A stretch of 64,000 nucleotides of DNA, taken from assembly GCA_029582265.1 (NCBI GenBank), contig CM055837.1, forward strand, positions 6,123,148 through 6,187,147. Reading direction: 5' to 3'. Source of the stretch: Zoroaster sp. YZ-2022. Taxonomy: Eukaryota; Echinodermata; Asteroidea; Forcipulatida; Zoroasteridae. A model generated the notes under the pieces. That model saw only the letters and a list, made by a program, of their open reading frames with translations. It had not been told where the DNA came from and ran no database searches. A program made the position numbers and the translations under genes. Below, in pieces: positions 52,601-62,166 of this stretch; the stretch's first letter is position 1, and each line of letters opens with the position of its first letter.

Positions 52601-55600
52601 TCCTCCTACAGGCGTAACATGAAAACAAGATTAAGGAGTTAAGATTAAGGACATGTAACCCTCCCCCTTCCTTCTTAAAAGCTGTGCATCTTTATTCTCT
52701 TTCTCTGAATCTACATTTTTACCGTTTGGGATTGAACAAAGAATTTACTAGAGTGAACCTGTGACCTCTAGGTTAACATGCAAGTGCTCTACCAATTGAG
52801 CCATCTAGCCCTATGTTGGCAGGCTCCCTATTTTGTCAATATCTTTGTTCAGTGGGGTGCTATTCAGAAGTCTTTGAAGCAAAGCATGTCATATAGGGAT
52901 CACACCCAATGTAACAATACAACTGTGTTCTTAAAACATGGTACAACATTGATAAAAATTAATGAAAATTAGTAATTTTTTTCAGATAAACATTTTTTGT
53001 TAGTGCTCTCTTTTTAACTGGATACACATTTTTGGAACCTTCACAACTTGAAACTAAAATTTCCACAGATTGATTTCTGATCATGTTTTGATTGTCACTG
53101 AAGTATGCATGACTACACATAATTTTTTTAAAAGGTAATACGGGGGAAGAAACACAATTTTACATTAATCAGTTGCCATGGTTACCTGACCACCAAAGTC
53201 CCAGGTACTGAATGTGACTTTTCCATATTTGCTTTTCTTCTTGTTGTACGTCCACTCGCAGACGTCCACTCCGACCGTCGATAAGTATTTACCTCTCAGC
53301 GTTTTCCCTCCGATGCTTGTGTTACCCTGTCTCTCTGCAAACGTCTGAGAAGACAAAAAATAAATAAGAAATCATAATAGAGTATAACGTAGCCATCTAA
53401 GTTCCGTGCAGATCGTAGCCCTCTTGTGTCGAAAATGCATCCAGTCTCTGAGGATAGGGCATTGTATGTGTACAAATCTACATAGCCTGTATATGTGACC
53501 ATGCACCACAAAGGGGCTGTAAAGTCGAAAATTTCACATTTGGAGGTCATATATTTTTGGAAAGAGTATATCATAAGGTTTAAAATGATACCAAACACAA
53601 GTCATTCAGTTCCTATGTGAAGTTATGGTGTATCAAAGTCATTACACTGGTTACTTACACTTTCATATACTACTTCATATAAACTTACATTTTGTACAGA
53701 TTTATGAACTCATTGCCCGAAAGAAAACGTGGTTTTCATGATTTTGGAAATTGAATTTAATTCTGCAATTGTCAGAACTAAAGCAGAATATTTCAAACTT
53801 TTCATTTCTAAAAAAATACCAAAATGGCCAACCGACTGATTTTCCATGCATTTCAAGCCGTACTGCTAAATCAACATGTGCGACTTTACAGCCCGTTCGT
53901 GGTGGACGGTCACATATATGGAAGAAGTACTTTACATCCAGTGAATTCTCTTTCCTGCGGCACAAGGATTTTGAGGCCGTTCCCTTTGGCTGCGCTAAAA
54001 TCAGGGTCTTTAATCCCTACATCCCCCCCCCCCCAATGTTTCAATTCATTTACATTTATTTCCATTTCACAATTCTCCAGTCAAAGTATACAGATAATAG
54101 TATGAATAAATTTATAAGTATTAGACATAAGAAATGGTGAAATGGCGACATGTCCCGGTAAGCAGTTGCTTGTGTTGTGGATGCCTTACAAGACAAGACA
54201 AGACATACGAACGGACCAATGGACAGACAAGAAAAAAAGAAAAAAAAATAGCTTTGCATGGTGACACCATGTAGTAAATAGCTCTAAAAAGAACCGGTTG
54301 GTTACAAATTGAGTATGCTCCGATTGTCTTTAGGATAAGATAATTATTTAAAAAAAGATAATTATTTAAAAAAAGATAATTATTTAAAAAAAAAAAAAAA
54401 AAACAATTACAAAAAAAAAAGTTTTTTTTAAAATCAATATCTGAACATACCTTTTAGCTTTTAGCTCAGAAAACATTGCTTGTTTACTTACCTCAGGGTT
54501 TGACGAGGTTGAACCCGCACCTTCCTTTCTCAATTCATTTAGTAGTGTTGTCTTACCGATACATGCTTTGCCAACAAACATTAGTTTCATTCTTGTATAG
54601 GGCTTGGCACTGTATGTCCGGGGAAAAGGAAAGTAAAGTACATATGTATGTTATTGTTTCCTAGTTTCTGTTATGGCAGGAACATTGAGATCTAGATTAC
54701 TGATATTGAAGATGTTGCTATGTTAACCCTAACTCCCTAGCCTTAATTACCAGGTACCTTCCTCAATCCTTCATAATCCTCCGAAATGTGTTTGTGCATG
54801 AAACTCACTGCCTCAATCCTTCATAATCCTCCAACTTGAGCTTATGGATGAAGCTCACTGCCTCAATCCTTCATAATCCTCCACTATCAATAATAATAAT
54901 AATAATAATAATGTGTGGACTTATATAGCGCACGTATCCACCAACTAAGTGGTGCTCAAGGCGCATTCTTTTACGTGCATTACACAACACACGGGACCTA
55001 CGGCTTTACGTCCCATCCGAAGGACGAAGCAATTATGGTTAAGTACCTTGCTCAAGGACACAAGTGTCACGACCGGGGCTCGAACCCACACCCTGATGCT
55101 GGCAACACCAGAACTTCAGTTCGGTGCACTAGACCGCTCGGCCACGACACTCCAATCAAATGCACGACCCTCCTCAATCCTCCATAATCCTCCAATTGGT
55201 GATTTTCGAATGTGCCTCATTCCTCCAAAATCCTCCAAAGGATACAAGATTATGTTTCTGTCAATCCTTCACAATCCTCCATAATCCTCCACATTCATCC
55301 AAAGTAAATTTCCATTATGCCCTCAATCCTCCAGGATCTCTTTGAACCATGCTTCCTCAACCTCCACAATCCTCCACTATCAAATGCACGACCCTCCTCA
55401 ATATTCCATAAACCTCCAATTGGTGATTTTCGAACGTGCCTCATTCCTCCAAAATCCTCCAAATCCTCCGGAGGATTATAGAGGATTTAGGAGGGTTAGG
55501 GTTAATGCACTAAAAAAGGCACGATATTTTGAATTCTCATATTTCCTGTGGTGTTTTGAAACCACACACTGAAAATATCACACATCCAATTCAATTCTAT

Positions 55601-58600
55601 ATTCAATATTGCATTCATTTCCATACAAACATGGCCACTAAAATACAAAACGTATGGAGTATGGAAACACAGTACCAATTAGGCTTGTATCAGAGTGTAA
55701 CATTTAAACCAGTAATTATAACTACTCAAAACAATTTAGGGAACACCGGATTTTTAACATCAAATAGGTTTGAAATGTTCCATGAACCGGGATTTTCATT
55801 TGCAACCCCCTCTCTCTTTCAGTAGTCATGTCATGAAATGTGTAATCACTACATGCATCCTTTATCATCTGTTTCATTGTGCAGTTGTTTCTCATCAATT
55901 CTGTGAAACATTGTGTTTATCTGAAATAAATGATCTTGCTTTAACTGAGATTATTCCGGTGTTCCCTAAATTGTTTTGAGTAGTATATATGACAAATGTA
56001 CAGCAAATATCAGGATTGAACACAACCACACATACAGTATTACACTTTTCAAAAAATTATTTTTTGTTTGTTGACACGAACACATCCAACATTTGTGATG
56101 TTTGTTAAACATTATCGACGAAGCCAAACCTTCAATATGAAAAAGAAAATCAAGGAAAAATAATCCAAACTTGGAAAAGTCAGGGCACCCCTCCAATATT
56201 TCCTAAACTCTAACAACCCCAAACACATCAAACTCGGTTTTGTTGTATTTAGATGGACTCAGTACTGTATAGCCTAGCCAGGGATATTTTACATGTGGCA
56301 AGGTGTCCCAATACCATCTAAGTACAACAGTTGGGTGGCAGTGTTACTGCATAGTGTTGAATTTTGGTTGATTCAGGAAGGCTCTCAACACTACTTACTC
56401 ATCAAGAATTGAGCGTAGATAGCCAAGCACATCGCATATCAGCTCTGATTTGAACATACTGGCCAGGGGCTCCGTCAAGCGACACCCCTCTACTTTCAAG
56501 TCGTAGATGCTAAGACGACCTAACTCTGGAGGCAGGGTAGATATCTTCTTGTTTCCATTTAGCTTTTGTGAAAAAAGTTTATGATGATTACTTCCACAAG
56601 TGAATCTAAAATTGTCAACATTTTCAGAAGAATTTACAGAACATATTGTGCTGTACAGTGACTGATTTGCTTGTATTGCATACAAAATATGCTAATCATG
56701 ATTTGCAATTCACAATTAATATGAAATACACAAACATTGTACATTTCTTTTAATGAAATCATTTTATAAAAAAAATAATTTATTAAAAAAAAAAAAAAAT
56801 GGGCTGAAACCTTTATTTGAAAAAAGTACTAACAGACTAGTTCAGACTAAAATATATATACAACTAACCTTCAAGCTGGACAGCTTTGTGAGATACTGTA
56901 TGTCTGTTGGGACTTTTGCAATGTTATTATTAGCAACGGACAGAGCAGTCACACTTGGGAAGAGAAGGGTTACTTCAAGATCACTGCTTCTGTGTTGTAC
57001 AGGTGGGGGCTAGTAAGAACAACAACAACAACAAAAAATGAGGGAAAAAACTCAGTTATAATCCAAATGGAAGCATAGTTAAGTCAGACTCCTGGCTGAT
57101 GTATGAGACATTGTCATCATTAACCCTCCTACTGATAGACCATTTGAAACCATTCAAAATTTCCACTTTCAAAAATGCCCATTGGTTTTGTACACACATG
57201 GTGATACCATTTGAATAGTGTTGGTAGCAAGCTTTACTACTATTCAAATCCATTCAAATGCATAGAGGGTCCATTGATTCACCACTTAGAAGTATCCAAA
57301 CAAGGTTTTGTATTAGCTGTACTACCATTTGGAAAGATCCAAAAAAGGTTTTGTAATTAGCTGACCTACCATTCAAAACCATTTGGGGGAATCAATACTG
57401 TACACAGTTATTTCACCATTCAAAACCACAAAAGCAAATGGTATCGAATGGTGCATCAACTTGTATGAAAAAGGTACCAAAAGTAGGAGGGTTAACCTGG
57501 GGCAACTTTCATTGAGCTGCTTAGCCTGAAGATCTGATGTCACGCTTTGAGCTAGAGATCAGCCGTGCAGCCGCCATATTTTTCCCGATGCTGAACTTTG
57601 ACCTTAGTTGGTAGCTAGCACATGCAAGCCTCGAAGCGTGACGTCAGCTCTTCAGCACAACGCATTAACGTATCCAATGAAATCTTTTAAGTGGTACGCC
57701 TGGAGCCTGTCTATATCCTATCAAGGATATAGACAGGGGACCAGTCTATATCCTATCAAGGATATAGACAGGGGACCAGTCTATATCCTATCAAGGATAT
57801 AGACAGGGGACCAGTCTATATCCTATCAAGGATATAGAAAGGGGACCAGTCTATATCCTATCAAGGATGTAGACAGGGGACCAGTCTATATCCTATCAAG
57901 GATATAGACAGGGGACCAGTCTATATCCTATCAAGGATGTAGACAGGGGACCAGTCTAGGTGCTGCTAAGCAGAAAACTCTGCTCACCAAATATTTTTGC
58001 CAAGCAACATAAAACATAACACCAGCTAAAATGCCACCCAAGGCCAGTGTAAATAAGACCATCTCCGAGTAGACACACACAGCCATTACCAACTGCAATC
58101 TTTACTGGTTTTGTATAGGTCTGTGTACAAAAATATACATCACCAGGTACAGCTGGTTATTTGAACATATTACTATGGCCTGCAATGTATCAATGAGACA
58201 CCACCTATAACCTGCAATGTTAAGTGGTGTGACAGTGCACAGAAGGGTAACCCTATGAGGTCATTGGCAACAACTGCAATGGCTTGGAGTGGCCTCATCA
58301 GAGGATTGTTTTAAAAATGGTACTGATGAATGAGGGTTTTAATTCATATGTCAAAACAATGGGAAAACATTACTGCTTGGGAAATGGTAAATACCTTTGA
58401 CTCGTCTTCACTATTATCACCCGGTGTCCCTTGTTCCTCTTCCTCAAATGATACCCCTGTTCCTAACACGGTCCTTGCAATCACATCTAATTGTGTTATC
58501 TGATTACTTGACAAATCTAAAGTCCGTAATGTTGCCAACACACGGTGGCGCCGATGCTTGCAGAACTGCACCATGTTATGCGATGGAGAAGTCGGTGAGT

Positions 58601-60821
58601 TACCCGATAAGTCACGACTCAAGCGTTGGGTAGTGGATTGAGCACTGCGCTGAGCTATCGAGTACTGTAAAGTCGGACTGTAACACATGTCAGTGATATT
58701 CACAGACGAATCATATGTTGAGCTGGAACGAAGCAATCTGAAGACGTTGGATTTATTCCGAACAGACACATGATTGACTGGGTTACTCATGTCCCTGATT
58801 CTGTTACACGAAAGCTCAAGATCCATCAACCCTACAGGGTACTTGTTCATGGGGCCAAAGTCTGAGACCTTGTTGTGGGACAGTACAAGCTTTGTGAGTT
58901 TAGGAGCCAAACATGGAAGCCCTGCAGGAACATGGTTCAGTCTGTTGTAGGATAAGTCTAAGGTCTCTAAAGAGTTCATTTCACCCATGTTGGCATGTTC
59001 TTCTTCTGTGTTATCTCCTTCTATGCTCCCAGTGCTACACAGCCTGAAGCGCCGCACATTCACTAGAGTATAGCCTTTTGTCATTGGCTCTTCATCTAAG
59101 AAGACATCGGAGTCTGACGACTCGGGGGTTTCACTCTCGAAGCTTTCACTGAGACTTCTGCTGATGAGTCTAGTTTCCAGTGCAGACATCGTGACTGCCA
59201 TATTGGTGGAATCTCTGGAGAAATCCTTCATGCGGAATGCCGCCTTGCCAAATTTCATGGCTGCCTCAGACCACCGTGCAAGCTTTCCCGTTGTCTTCTC
59301 AGACTGGTTGGAGAGCAGCGGGAAGGTATCTCGTTTCTGAGCCGTAGTGAGGTCCTCATCCAGAGGAGATGGACTTCGCTCAACTTCTTGGACAGCCATC
59401 TGCGAGTCACCACCAGTGGTGTATAAACCACACGGCAAGTCCTCAAGCATATTGCGTGACAAATTGAGAATCTTCAACTTCGGTGACATCCACATTTCAA
59501 ATGGCAGCTCACTTAGCCTGTTATACTCCACGTTAAGGTATTCCAAGACTGGAAGCAGGAAAAGTTCAGAGGGCAGTGTATTCAGTCGGTTGTGAGAGAC
59601 GTTAATCCTCCGTAACATTGGTGCATTCCAAGTCCCATCATCGGACATCACTGGGAATGTGCCGGCTGTAGGACTAAAAGACAATGAGCTGAAATCTCCA
59701 CTTCTGAGCATCCCGGGCATATGACAGATCTTGTTTTTGGAGGCGTTTAGCTGCTGGAGGGAAGGCAGTTGAAAGAGGAACAATGGCAAGCAGCCAAGGC
59801 TGTTATCGGAAATATCAATTCTTGTTACAGTAGCTATGGCAATGTGAATATTTGATTCCATTGGGTAAGATCGGAGCATGCTGTTAAACCTCAACCCTGC
59901 TTCCACTAACCATTCAGCCTTTATCTCGATCACATTTTGGTCATGCCAGTCAATGGCGACGGGCGTATCAAACATTCCAATATTACTAGCAGCTCTTTTA
60001 ATACCGACAAACGTTCTCCTACGATCGTATGTACTTCCTTTCCTTGAGTGGTCTTTCTTTGAATCCTGTCTTGCCATGGCTTTTGATCGTGCCACCAGTG
60101 CTGCTTCTCGACTCATCTTTACCTTCAGATTTCCATCCGCCCCGTCACTCGCATGAGCTAACTCTGTCACAAAAACTTTGAATTTATTCTGATACTCCTC
60201 TCCGATGACGTAATCAGGATCTGGATGTACCCCCGTGTGTGCTAGAATCGTTGTCACTATGTCATGTCGTACGCTGAGTGTTGCTGAGAGCAGAGCTTTA
60301 CCGCTAGGATCCCGGGCTCCATGTTTTAAGAGTAGGGCAATGATGTCCAGATTATACTCACAGGTACTACATGCTTCGCACAGTATGGAACTATCCTCTT
60401 TTGGTATGTGCATTTTCTCAGTGACCCTCCCTTCAACGAGACTTGCGTCGCTACTTCGAGACCCAAACAGGCACTTGATGGATTTGACGGGCAGATTCAC
60501 GTCCGCTCCGTGTTTCAGCAACAGCGAGACAATCTCAATGTTCCCTGCCATGACGGAACTGTGTAATGGTGTGCGGCCAATCACGGTGTAGCAGTCAACT
60601 TCGATGTACGACTGTTTCTTCACTTGTGTGAAATGGGGGACAGCGGGGCCGGCCGGTCGATATTCCAAGAGAGTTCTTGTGACCTCAACATGGCCGGCGC
60701 CGGCGGCAAGATAGAGAGCAGTTTGCCCATTGATGTTTCGTAGGTTCAGGTAGAAGGGTAGGTCACCTTTGTATGACTTGAACGTACTAGTTGCTGTAGT
60801 CTGGTCCAGTTGACAGAATCC
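37669..60821 (-). CDS. LRRK1: ROCO kinase, LRRK1/invertebrate Lrrk type, 5' end not in view
   Basis: 21 exons in transcript order: 58395-60821, 56869-57009, 56399-56562, 54492-54591, 53186-53344, 52483-52605, 51858-52119, 51570-51705, 49117-49211, 48556-48678, 48063-48259, 46176-47843, 45500-45958, 45002-45247, 44014-44163, 42334-42541, 40083-40314, 39419-39670, 38804-39003, 38471-38599, 37669-38084. All phases close, giving 2628 codons plus stop. Order: ankyrin repeats, LRRs, ROC GTPase, COR, kinase, WD40. Members are GTP-regulated kinases acting on endolysosomal Rab GTPases. The first exon here starts in phase after 'attatag', with an in-frame stop just upstream, so at least one more 5' exon must exist. 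'GQRPVL' in the kinase C-lobe and the ANK-LRR hinge favour LRRK1-like; human LRRK1 is about 2015 residues, so this protein has long insertions. Confidence 0.92.
38139..38362. mobile_element. Foldback element, 'aatatcgtca' family, in LRRK intron
   Basis: Left 'aaaggggcaatatcatcacg', right 'gtgatgatactgtcccttta', with internal 'catggaatcagtgttctag'. It sits between the last two LRRK exons. Confidence 0.78.
39040..39315. mobile_element. MITE with TATGTGAC termini, copy 2
   Basis: Begins 'atgtgactggctctggcaaa', ends 'gccatagcaggtcacatat'. It starts about 36 bp upstream of an LRRK exon acceptor (39004). Confidence 0.75.
40527..41804. mobile_element. Dispersed element carrying a 58-bp minisatellite, copy 2
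   Basis: About 18 units of the 58-bp repeat (40567-41608) in the same flanks as 9781-10573, including 'ccacatccccacaaacaaga', 'ggtttggacacaatacaggc' and 'aatcacaggcctg'. A variant 'aagcccGctgaacc' fills most consecutive units in the right two thirds; the left units have 'aagccccctgaacc'. Two units are shorter by one base. In LRRK intron 16. Confidence 0.85.
42332..42334 (-). other. Non-canonical GC 5' splice site in LRRK
   Basis: On the minus strand the exon ends GATTCAG and the intron begins GCAAGT, the strict consensus of U2-type GC-AG introns. The next exon (acceptor 'attacaacag') needs phase 1, which this site gives. Using the GT four bases on would create an immediate stop. A less ideal alternative is an upstream 'agca|gtgtga'. 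Confidence 0.7.
42334..45958 (-). CDS. LRRK1: LRRK exons 13-16: protein kinase domain
   Basis: Glycine loop 'LLGSGSFGLVF', catalytic Lys in 'VQVAIKML' (K1914), helix C Glu in 'RTARKELSIMLHLDHP', catalytic loop 'IIYRDLKAENVLVW' (D2035, N2040), and the LRRK-typical DYG in 'KLADYGISVTA' (D2062-G2064). The activation segment ends 'GTPGFMAPE'. The C-lobe has 'VDCFSFAMFMYELMSAQRPF' and 'CWSQSSRDRPSM'. All catalytic residues are present, so an active kinase is expected. The last exon of this block uses a probable GC donor. Confidence 0.93.
42822..42875. mobile_element. MITE with TATGTGAC termini, fragment
   Basis: Only the left part is present ('aatgtgactggctctggcaa', 'ttggactcaattttcaaaag'). Confidence 0.6.
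43004..43077. repeat. (TA)n microsatellite
   Basis: Long pure TA run in LRRK intron 15; further AT runs at about 43300-43318 and 43581-43622. Confidence 0.95.
43080..43226. repeat. Near-perfect palindrome, possible Penelope-like terminus pair
   Basis: Arms of about 65 bp: 'gtaaaactagtgga', 'gtagttgtaactccgagttt', 'cacgcgttatgcgatcatca' facing their complements, with a centre near 'acaactgatgatcgttt'. Flanked by TA microsatellite. Read as RNA, the right arm contains CUGAUGA and, after a short CGC/GCG stem, GAAAC, resembling hammerhead core strings. Family assignment is tentative. Confidence 0.55.
43498..43525. other. Perfect 12-bp stem with GAAA loop
   Basis: TTAAGGCGACCG, GAAA, CGGTCGCCTTAA. 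A GNRA tetraloop on a perfect stem; no poly-T follows, so not an obvious terminator. Part of the repeat-rich block in LRRK intron 15. Confidence 0.6.
46176..51705 (-). CDS. LRRK1: LRRK exons 8-12: COR domain with Ser/Pro-rich insertion
   Basis: COR-A runs from 'RVPTSYLALEKAVMYIASEM' through 'GILLHYDDSMLSDYFFLDPQ' to 'VLVPSRLPLEG'. Exon 12 (1668 bp) opens with about 120 residues of Ser/Thr/Pro-rich sequence ('SPASNSPPPSRRW', 'YSPSPTSQRRNQ') absent from vertebrate paralogues as I know them. It then resumes COR-B at 'YILQYIPSGFWSHMISRFLS' and ends in a linker with the Cys motif 'LVPCNRCWRDY'. Intron 8 carries the Tc1 element at 49606-51182. Confidence 0.9.
49606..51182. mobile_element. Tc1-like transposon, non-autonomous, in LRRK intron 8
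   Basis: Inverted repeats of about 200 bp (49606-49806 and 50981-51182) start CACTGGTCAAAAGAAAATAA, with only a few differences between them. TA duplication at 49604-49605 and 51183-51184. Length 1577 bp and the internal transposase relic fit Tc1. Confidence 0.93.
49890..50913 (+). pseudogene. Tc1 transposase, frameshifted
   Basis: An N-terminal helix-turn-helix is readable ('VQCARACQMIQDGRTQRDVA', 'LGVSQSCIRNVWRRF') but the frame then changes at least three times between about 50050 and 50310. The catalytic half is open from 50284: 'LFTDESRF' (first Asp), 'FLLMDDNARPHRAR' (second Asp) and 'SPDLNPIENIWAMLG' (Glu), the DDE triad of Tc1. The coding capacity is broken, so no active enzyme is expected. 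Confidence 0.88.
51858..54591 (-). CDS. LRRK1: LRRK exons 4-7: ROC GTPase domain
   Basis: P-loop 'MKLMFVGKACIGKTTLL' (GxxxxGKT, residues 918-925 in window numbering), switch I 'LSTVGVDVCEW', switch II 'TWDFGGQEEFYATHQYF' (Q997), and the G4 motif 'GTHYD' (1050-1054). The ROC domain binds GTP and dimerises through ROC-COR to control the kinase. Switch II has Gln where human LRRK2 has Arg1398, as in Ras and bacterial Roco proteins. The exon 4 acceptor is 'ctatacaag'. Confidence 0.92.
54250..54333 (-). mobile_element. Short retroelement family, copy 5 (diverged)
   Basis: Minus strand reads 'ggagcatactcaatttgtaa', 'ggttctttttagagct', 'tttactacatggtgtcacca', aligning to copies 1-4 with internal deletions. 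It ends 'catgcaaagcta', a motif also in copy 4. Target duplication not clear. Confidence 0.55.
54727..55501. mobile_element. TTAA element of the CCCTAAC type with nested SINE
   Basis: TTAA at 54723-54726 and 55502-55505; ends CCCTAACTCCCTAGCC and GGAGGGTTAGGG. The interior is built from 'cctccataatcctccaa'-like motifs. In LRRK intron 3, upstream of the ROC P-loop exon. Confidence 0.75.
54891..55150 (-). mobile_element. tRNA-headed SINE copy 4, with a different central module
   Basis: Tail (ATA)n on the left; minus-strand head 'gtgtcgtggccgagcggtct' and B-box 'gtgggttcgagccccggtc'. The central part differs from copies 1-3: 'acacacgggacctacggctt' and 'tacgtcccatccgaaggac' replace the 'ctcataaggctcataaatc' block. 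Flanks share ATCAA, and an uninterrupted version of the site occurs at 55377-55400 ('cactatcaaatgcacgaccc'). Confidence 0.92.
55731..55984. mobile_element. MITE with ACTACTCAAAACAATTTAGG termini, copy 1
   Basis: Inverted repeats of about 28 bp (ACTACTCAAAACAATTTAGG, 'gaacaccgga'). The interior 'ccatgaaccgggattttcat' is non-coding. Copy 2 at 60936-61198 is almost identical. TA flanks suggest Tc1/mariner. Confidence 0.85.
56399..60821 (-). CDS. LRRK1: LRRK exons 1-3 in window: ankyrin repeats and LRR domain
   Basis: The 2427-bp first exon encodes ankyrin repeats ('NGQTALYLAAGAGHVEV', 'GRTPLHSSVMAGNIEIVSLL', 'LDIIALLLKHGARD') in about residues 30-175. A basic linker 'DHSRKGSTYDRRRTF' follows, then a hinge 'VAIDWHDQNVIEIKAEWLVE' and LRRs such as 'LEYLNVEYNRLSELP' and 'LETLDLSYNRLNHVP'. 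Exons 2 and 3 finish the LRRs ('LNGNKKISTLPPELGRL') and reach 'DVLGYLRSILD' before ROC. A Ser/Glu-rich loop of roughly 150 residues (about 467-615, with 'SESFESETPESSDSDVFLDE') splits two LRRs and carries R-x-x-S motifs that could be phosphorylated; that is inference. Confidence 0.9.
57124..57491. mobile_element. TTAA element (type D), CCCTCCTACT termini with unrelated interior
   Basis: TTAA at 57120-57123 and 57492-57495; ends CCCTCCTACTGATAG and CAAAAGTAGGAGGG. The interior is full of 'ccattcaaaaccatt'-like motifs and unlike type A, yet the outermost bases are the same. LRRK intron 1. Confidence 0.8.
57706..57958. repeat. 35-bp minisatellite, about seven units
   Basis: Unit 'acaggggaccagtctatatc' plus 'ctatcaaggatatag'. 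Each unit contains the hairpin TATATCC...GGATATA. LRRK intron 1. Confidence 0.93.
57990..58336. repeat. Dispersed repeat, relative of 16840-17059
   Basis: Shares 'tatggcctgcaatgtatcaa', 'gtgtgacagtgcacagaagg' and 'atggcttggagtggcct'. It ends 'gatgaatgaggg' with TTTTAA, a decayed TTAA-type right end. Confidence 0.6.
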
Positions 60822-60935
60822 CTATAATGGAAATATAAAATAGAAATAGAATGATAAGCATTGCTGTAACAAACACAACTGTAACAAACATTTGGGTATA
60901 CCGAACATGACCCTTGGCTTACATTTTTTATATAT

Positions 60936-61198
60936 ACTACTCAAAACAATTTAGGGAACACCGGATTTTTAACATCAAATAGGTTTGAAATGTTCCATGA
61001 ACCGGGATTTTCATTTGCAACCCCCTCTCTCTTTCAGTAGTCATGTCATGAAACGTGTAATCACTACATGCATCCTTTATCATCTGTTTCATTGTGCAGT
61101 TGTTTCTCATCAATTCTGTGAAACATTGTGTTTATCTGAAATAAATGATCTTGCTTTAACCGAGATTATTCCGGTGTTCCCTAAATTGTTTTGAGTAG
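60936..61198. mobile_element. MITE with ACTACTCAAAACAATTTAGG termini, copy 2
   Basis: Near-identical to 55731-55984 in the same orientation; lies about 115 bp upstream of the first visible LRRK exon. Confidence 0.85.
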
Positions 61199-61939
61199 GA
61201 TATTATAGCAACATCAATGCATCACTACTTATCTAACAACCATTATAGTGAACATTTTGAGTAGACCCATGACGTTCATCACAGCAATGATGCACTATAC
61301 ATTAGGAGTCCTGAATTTTATCTTACAAGTAAACAACTTGGACCCTCTAACATGAAGTCGACTTGGTTGAGATTAATACCTTTAGTCTAAATCAATGGAT
61401 CAAATAAAAGGTTTTTTTCACTGCTGTTTTGTTCCTTTTTTAATGTGAATTTTTTCCTAATTTGTATGTACATTTATTTATGTACATGTAGTTAATATTT
61501 TGCATTTATACTACAGGTCCTTCAGGTTGATAAGCAGTTAGCAACAGGTAATTCTTTATTTATAATTATTATTTAATAAATAGAGAATGAATCCCAGGAC
61601 CAGTGCCTGACTCTGCTTTCTTTACATTTTTCTTTTGTGTTCATTTCACACCTGACTAACTTCTGCTCACTCTTGTGTTTATATATATATGTATGTAAGT
61701 ATTCCGTCCATTTTGCCTTTGAGAAAGAACCTGCTAGGTTTGAAACATGAGGCCGATAACCATTATTTTATAATCATTATTGTTATTGTTGGTACCAACT
61801 GAGAAGAAATTGTTTAAAGTTTGGTTTTCATAAATATTTCTTAAAAACCATGCTGGAACGGTGTACAATCTTTGCTTTATATGATCATTCAAATTTGTCA
61901 AGTGAACCACTATATATGTAAAATGTACATTTATATATA

Positions 61940-62166
61940 CATAACAGCAAAAGAAACATCACCCCCTAAATTTTGTTAAGTAATTATATTATTAAACATA
62001 ATAAATATACAATGTTGTGGGATGGTTTGCTGCCAGGTCAACCAATTTGCCACATTGTGTTCATGTTACACTCCATACTCATAATATTCTTCATTAAACA
62101 AATTATATTAATTATAAAATGAAAATAATAAATATTTTTAGGGGTGACGTTTCTTTTGCTGTTATG
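61940..62166. mobile_element. MITE with CATAACAGCAAAAGAAAC termini
   Basis: Inverted repeats of about 28 bp (CATAACAGCAAAAGAAACAT, 'caccccctaaa' against 'tttaggggtgacg...'). TA on both sides (61938-61939, 62167-62168), so mariner-like. 227 bp, non-coding. Confidence 0.8.

Noticed and set aside
55731..55984. Two identical-looking small proteins at 55770-55979 and 60985-61194
   Set aside because: Both are chance frames inside two copies of the same MITE; similarity reflects the element, not coding.
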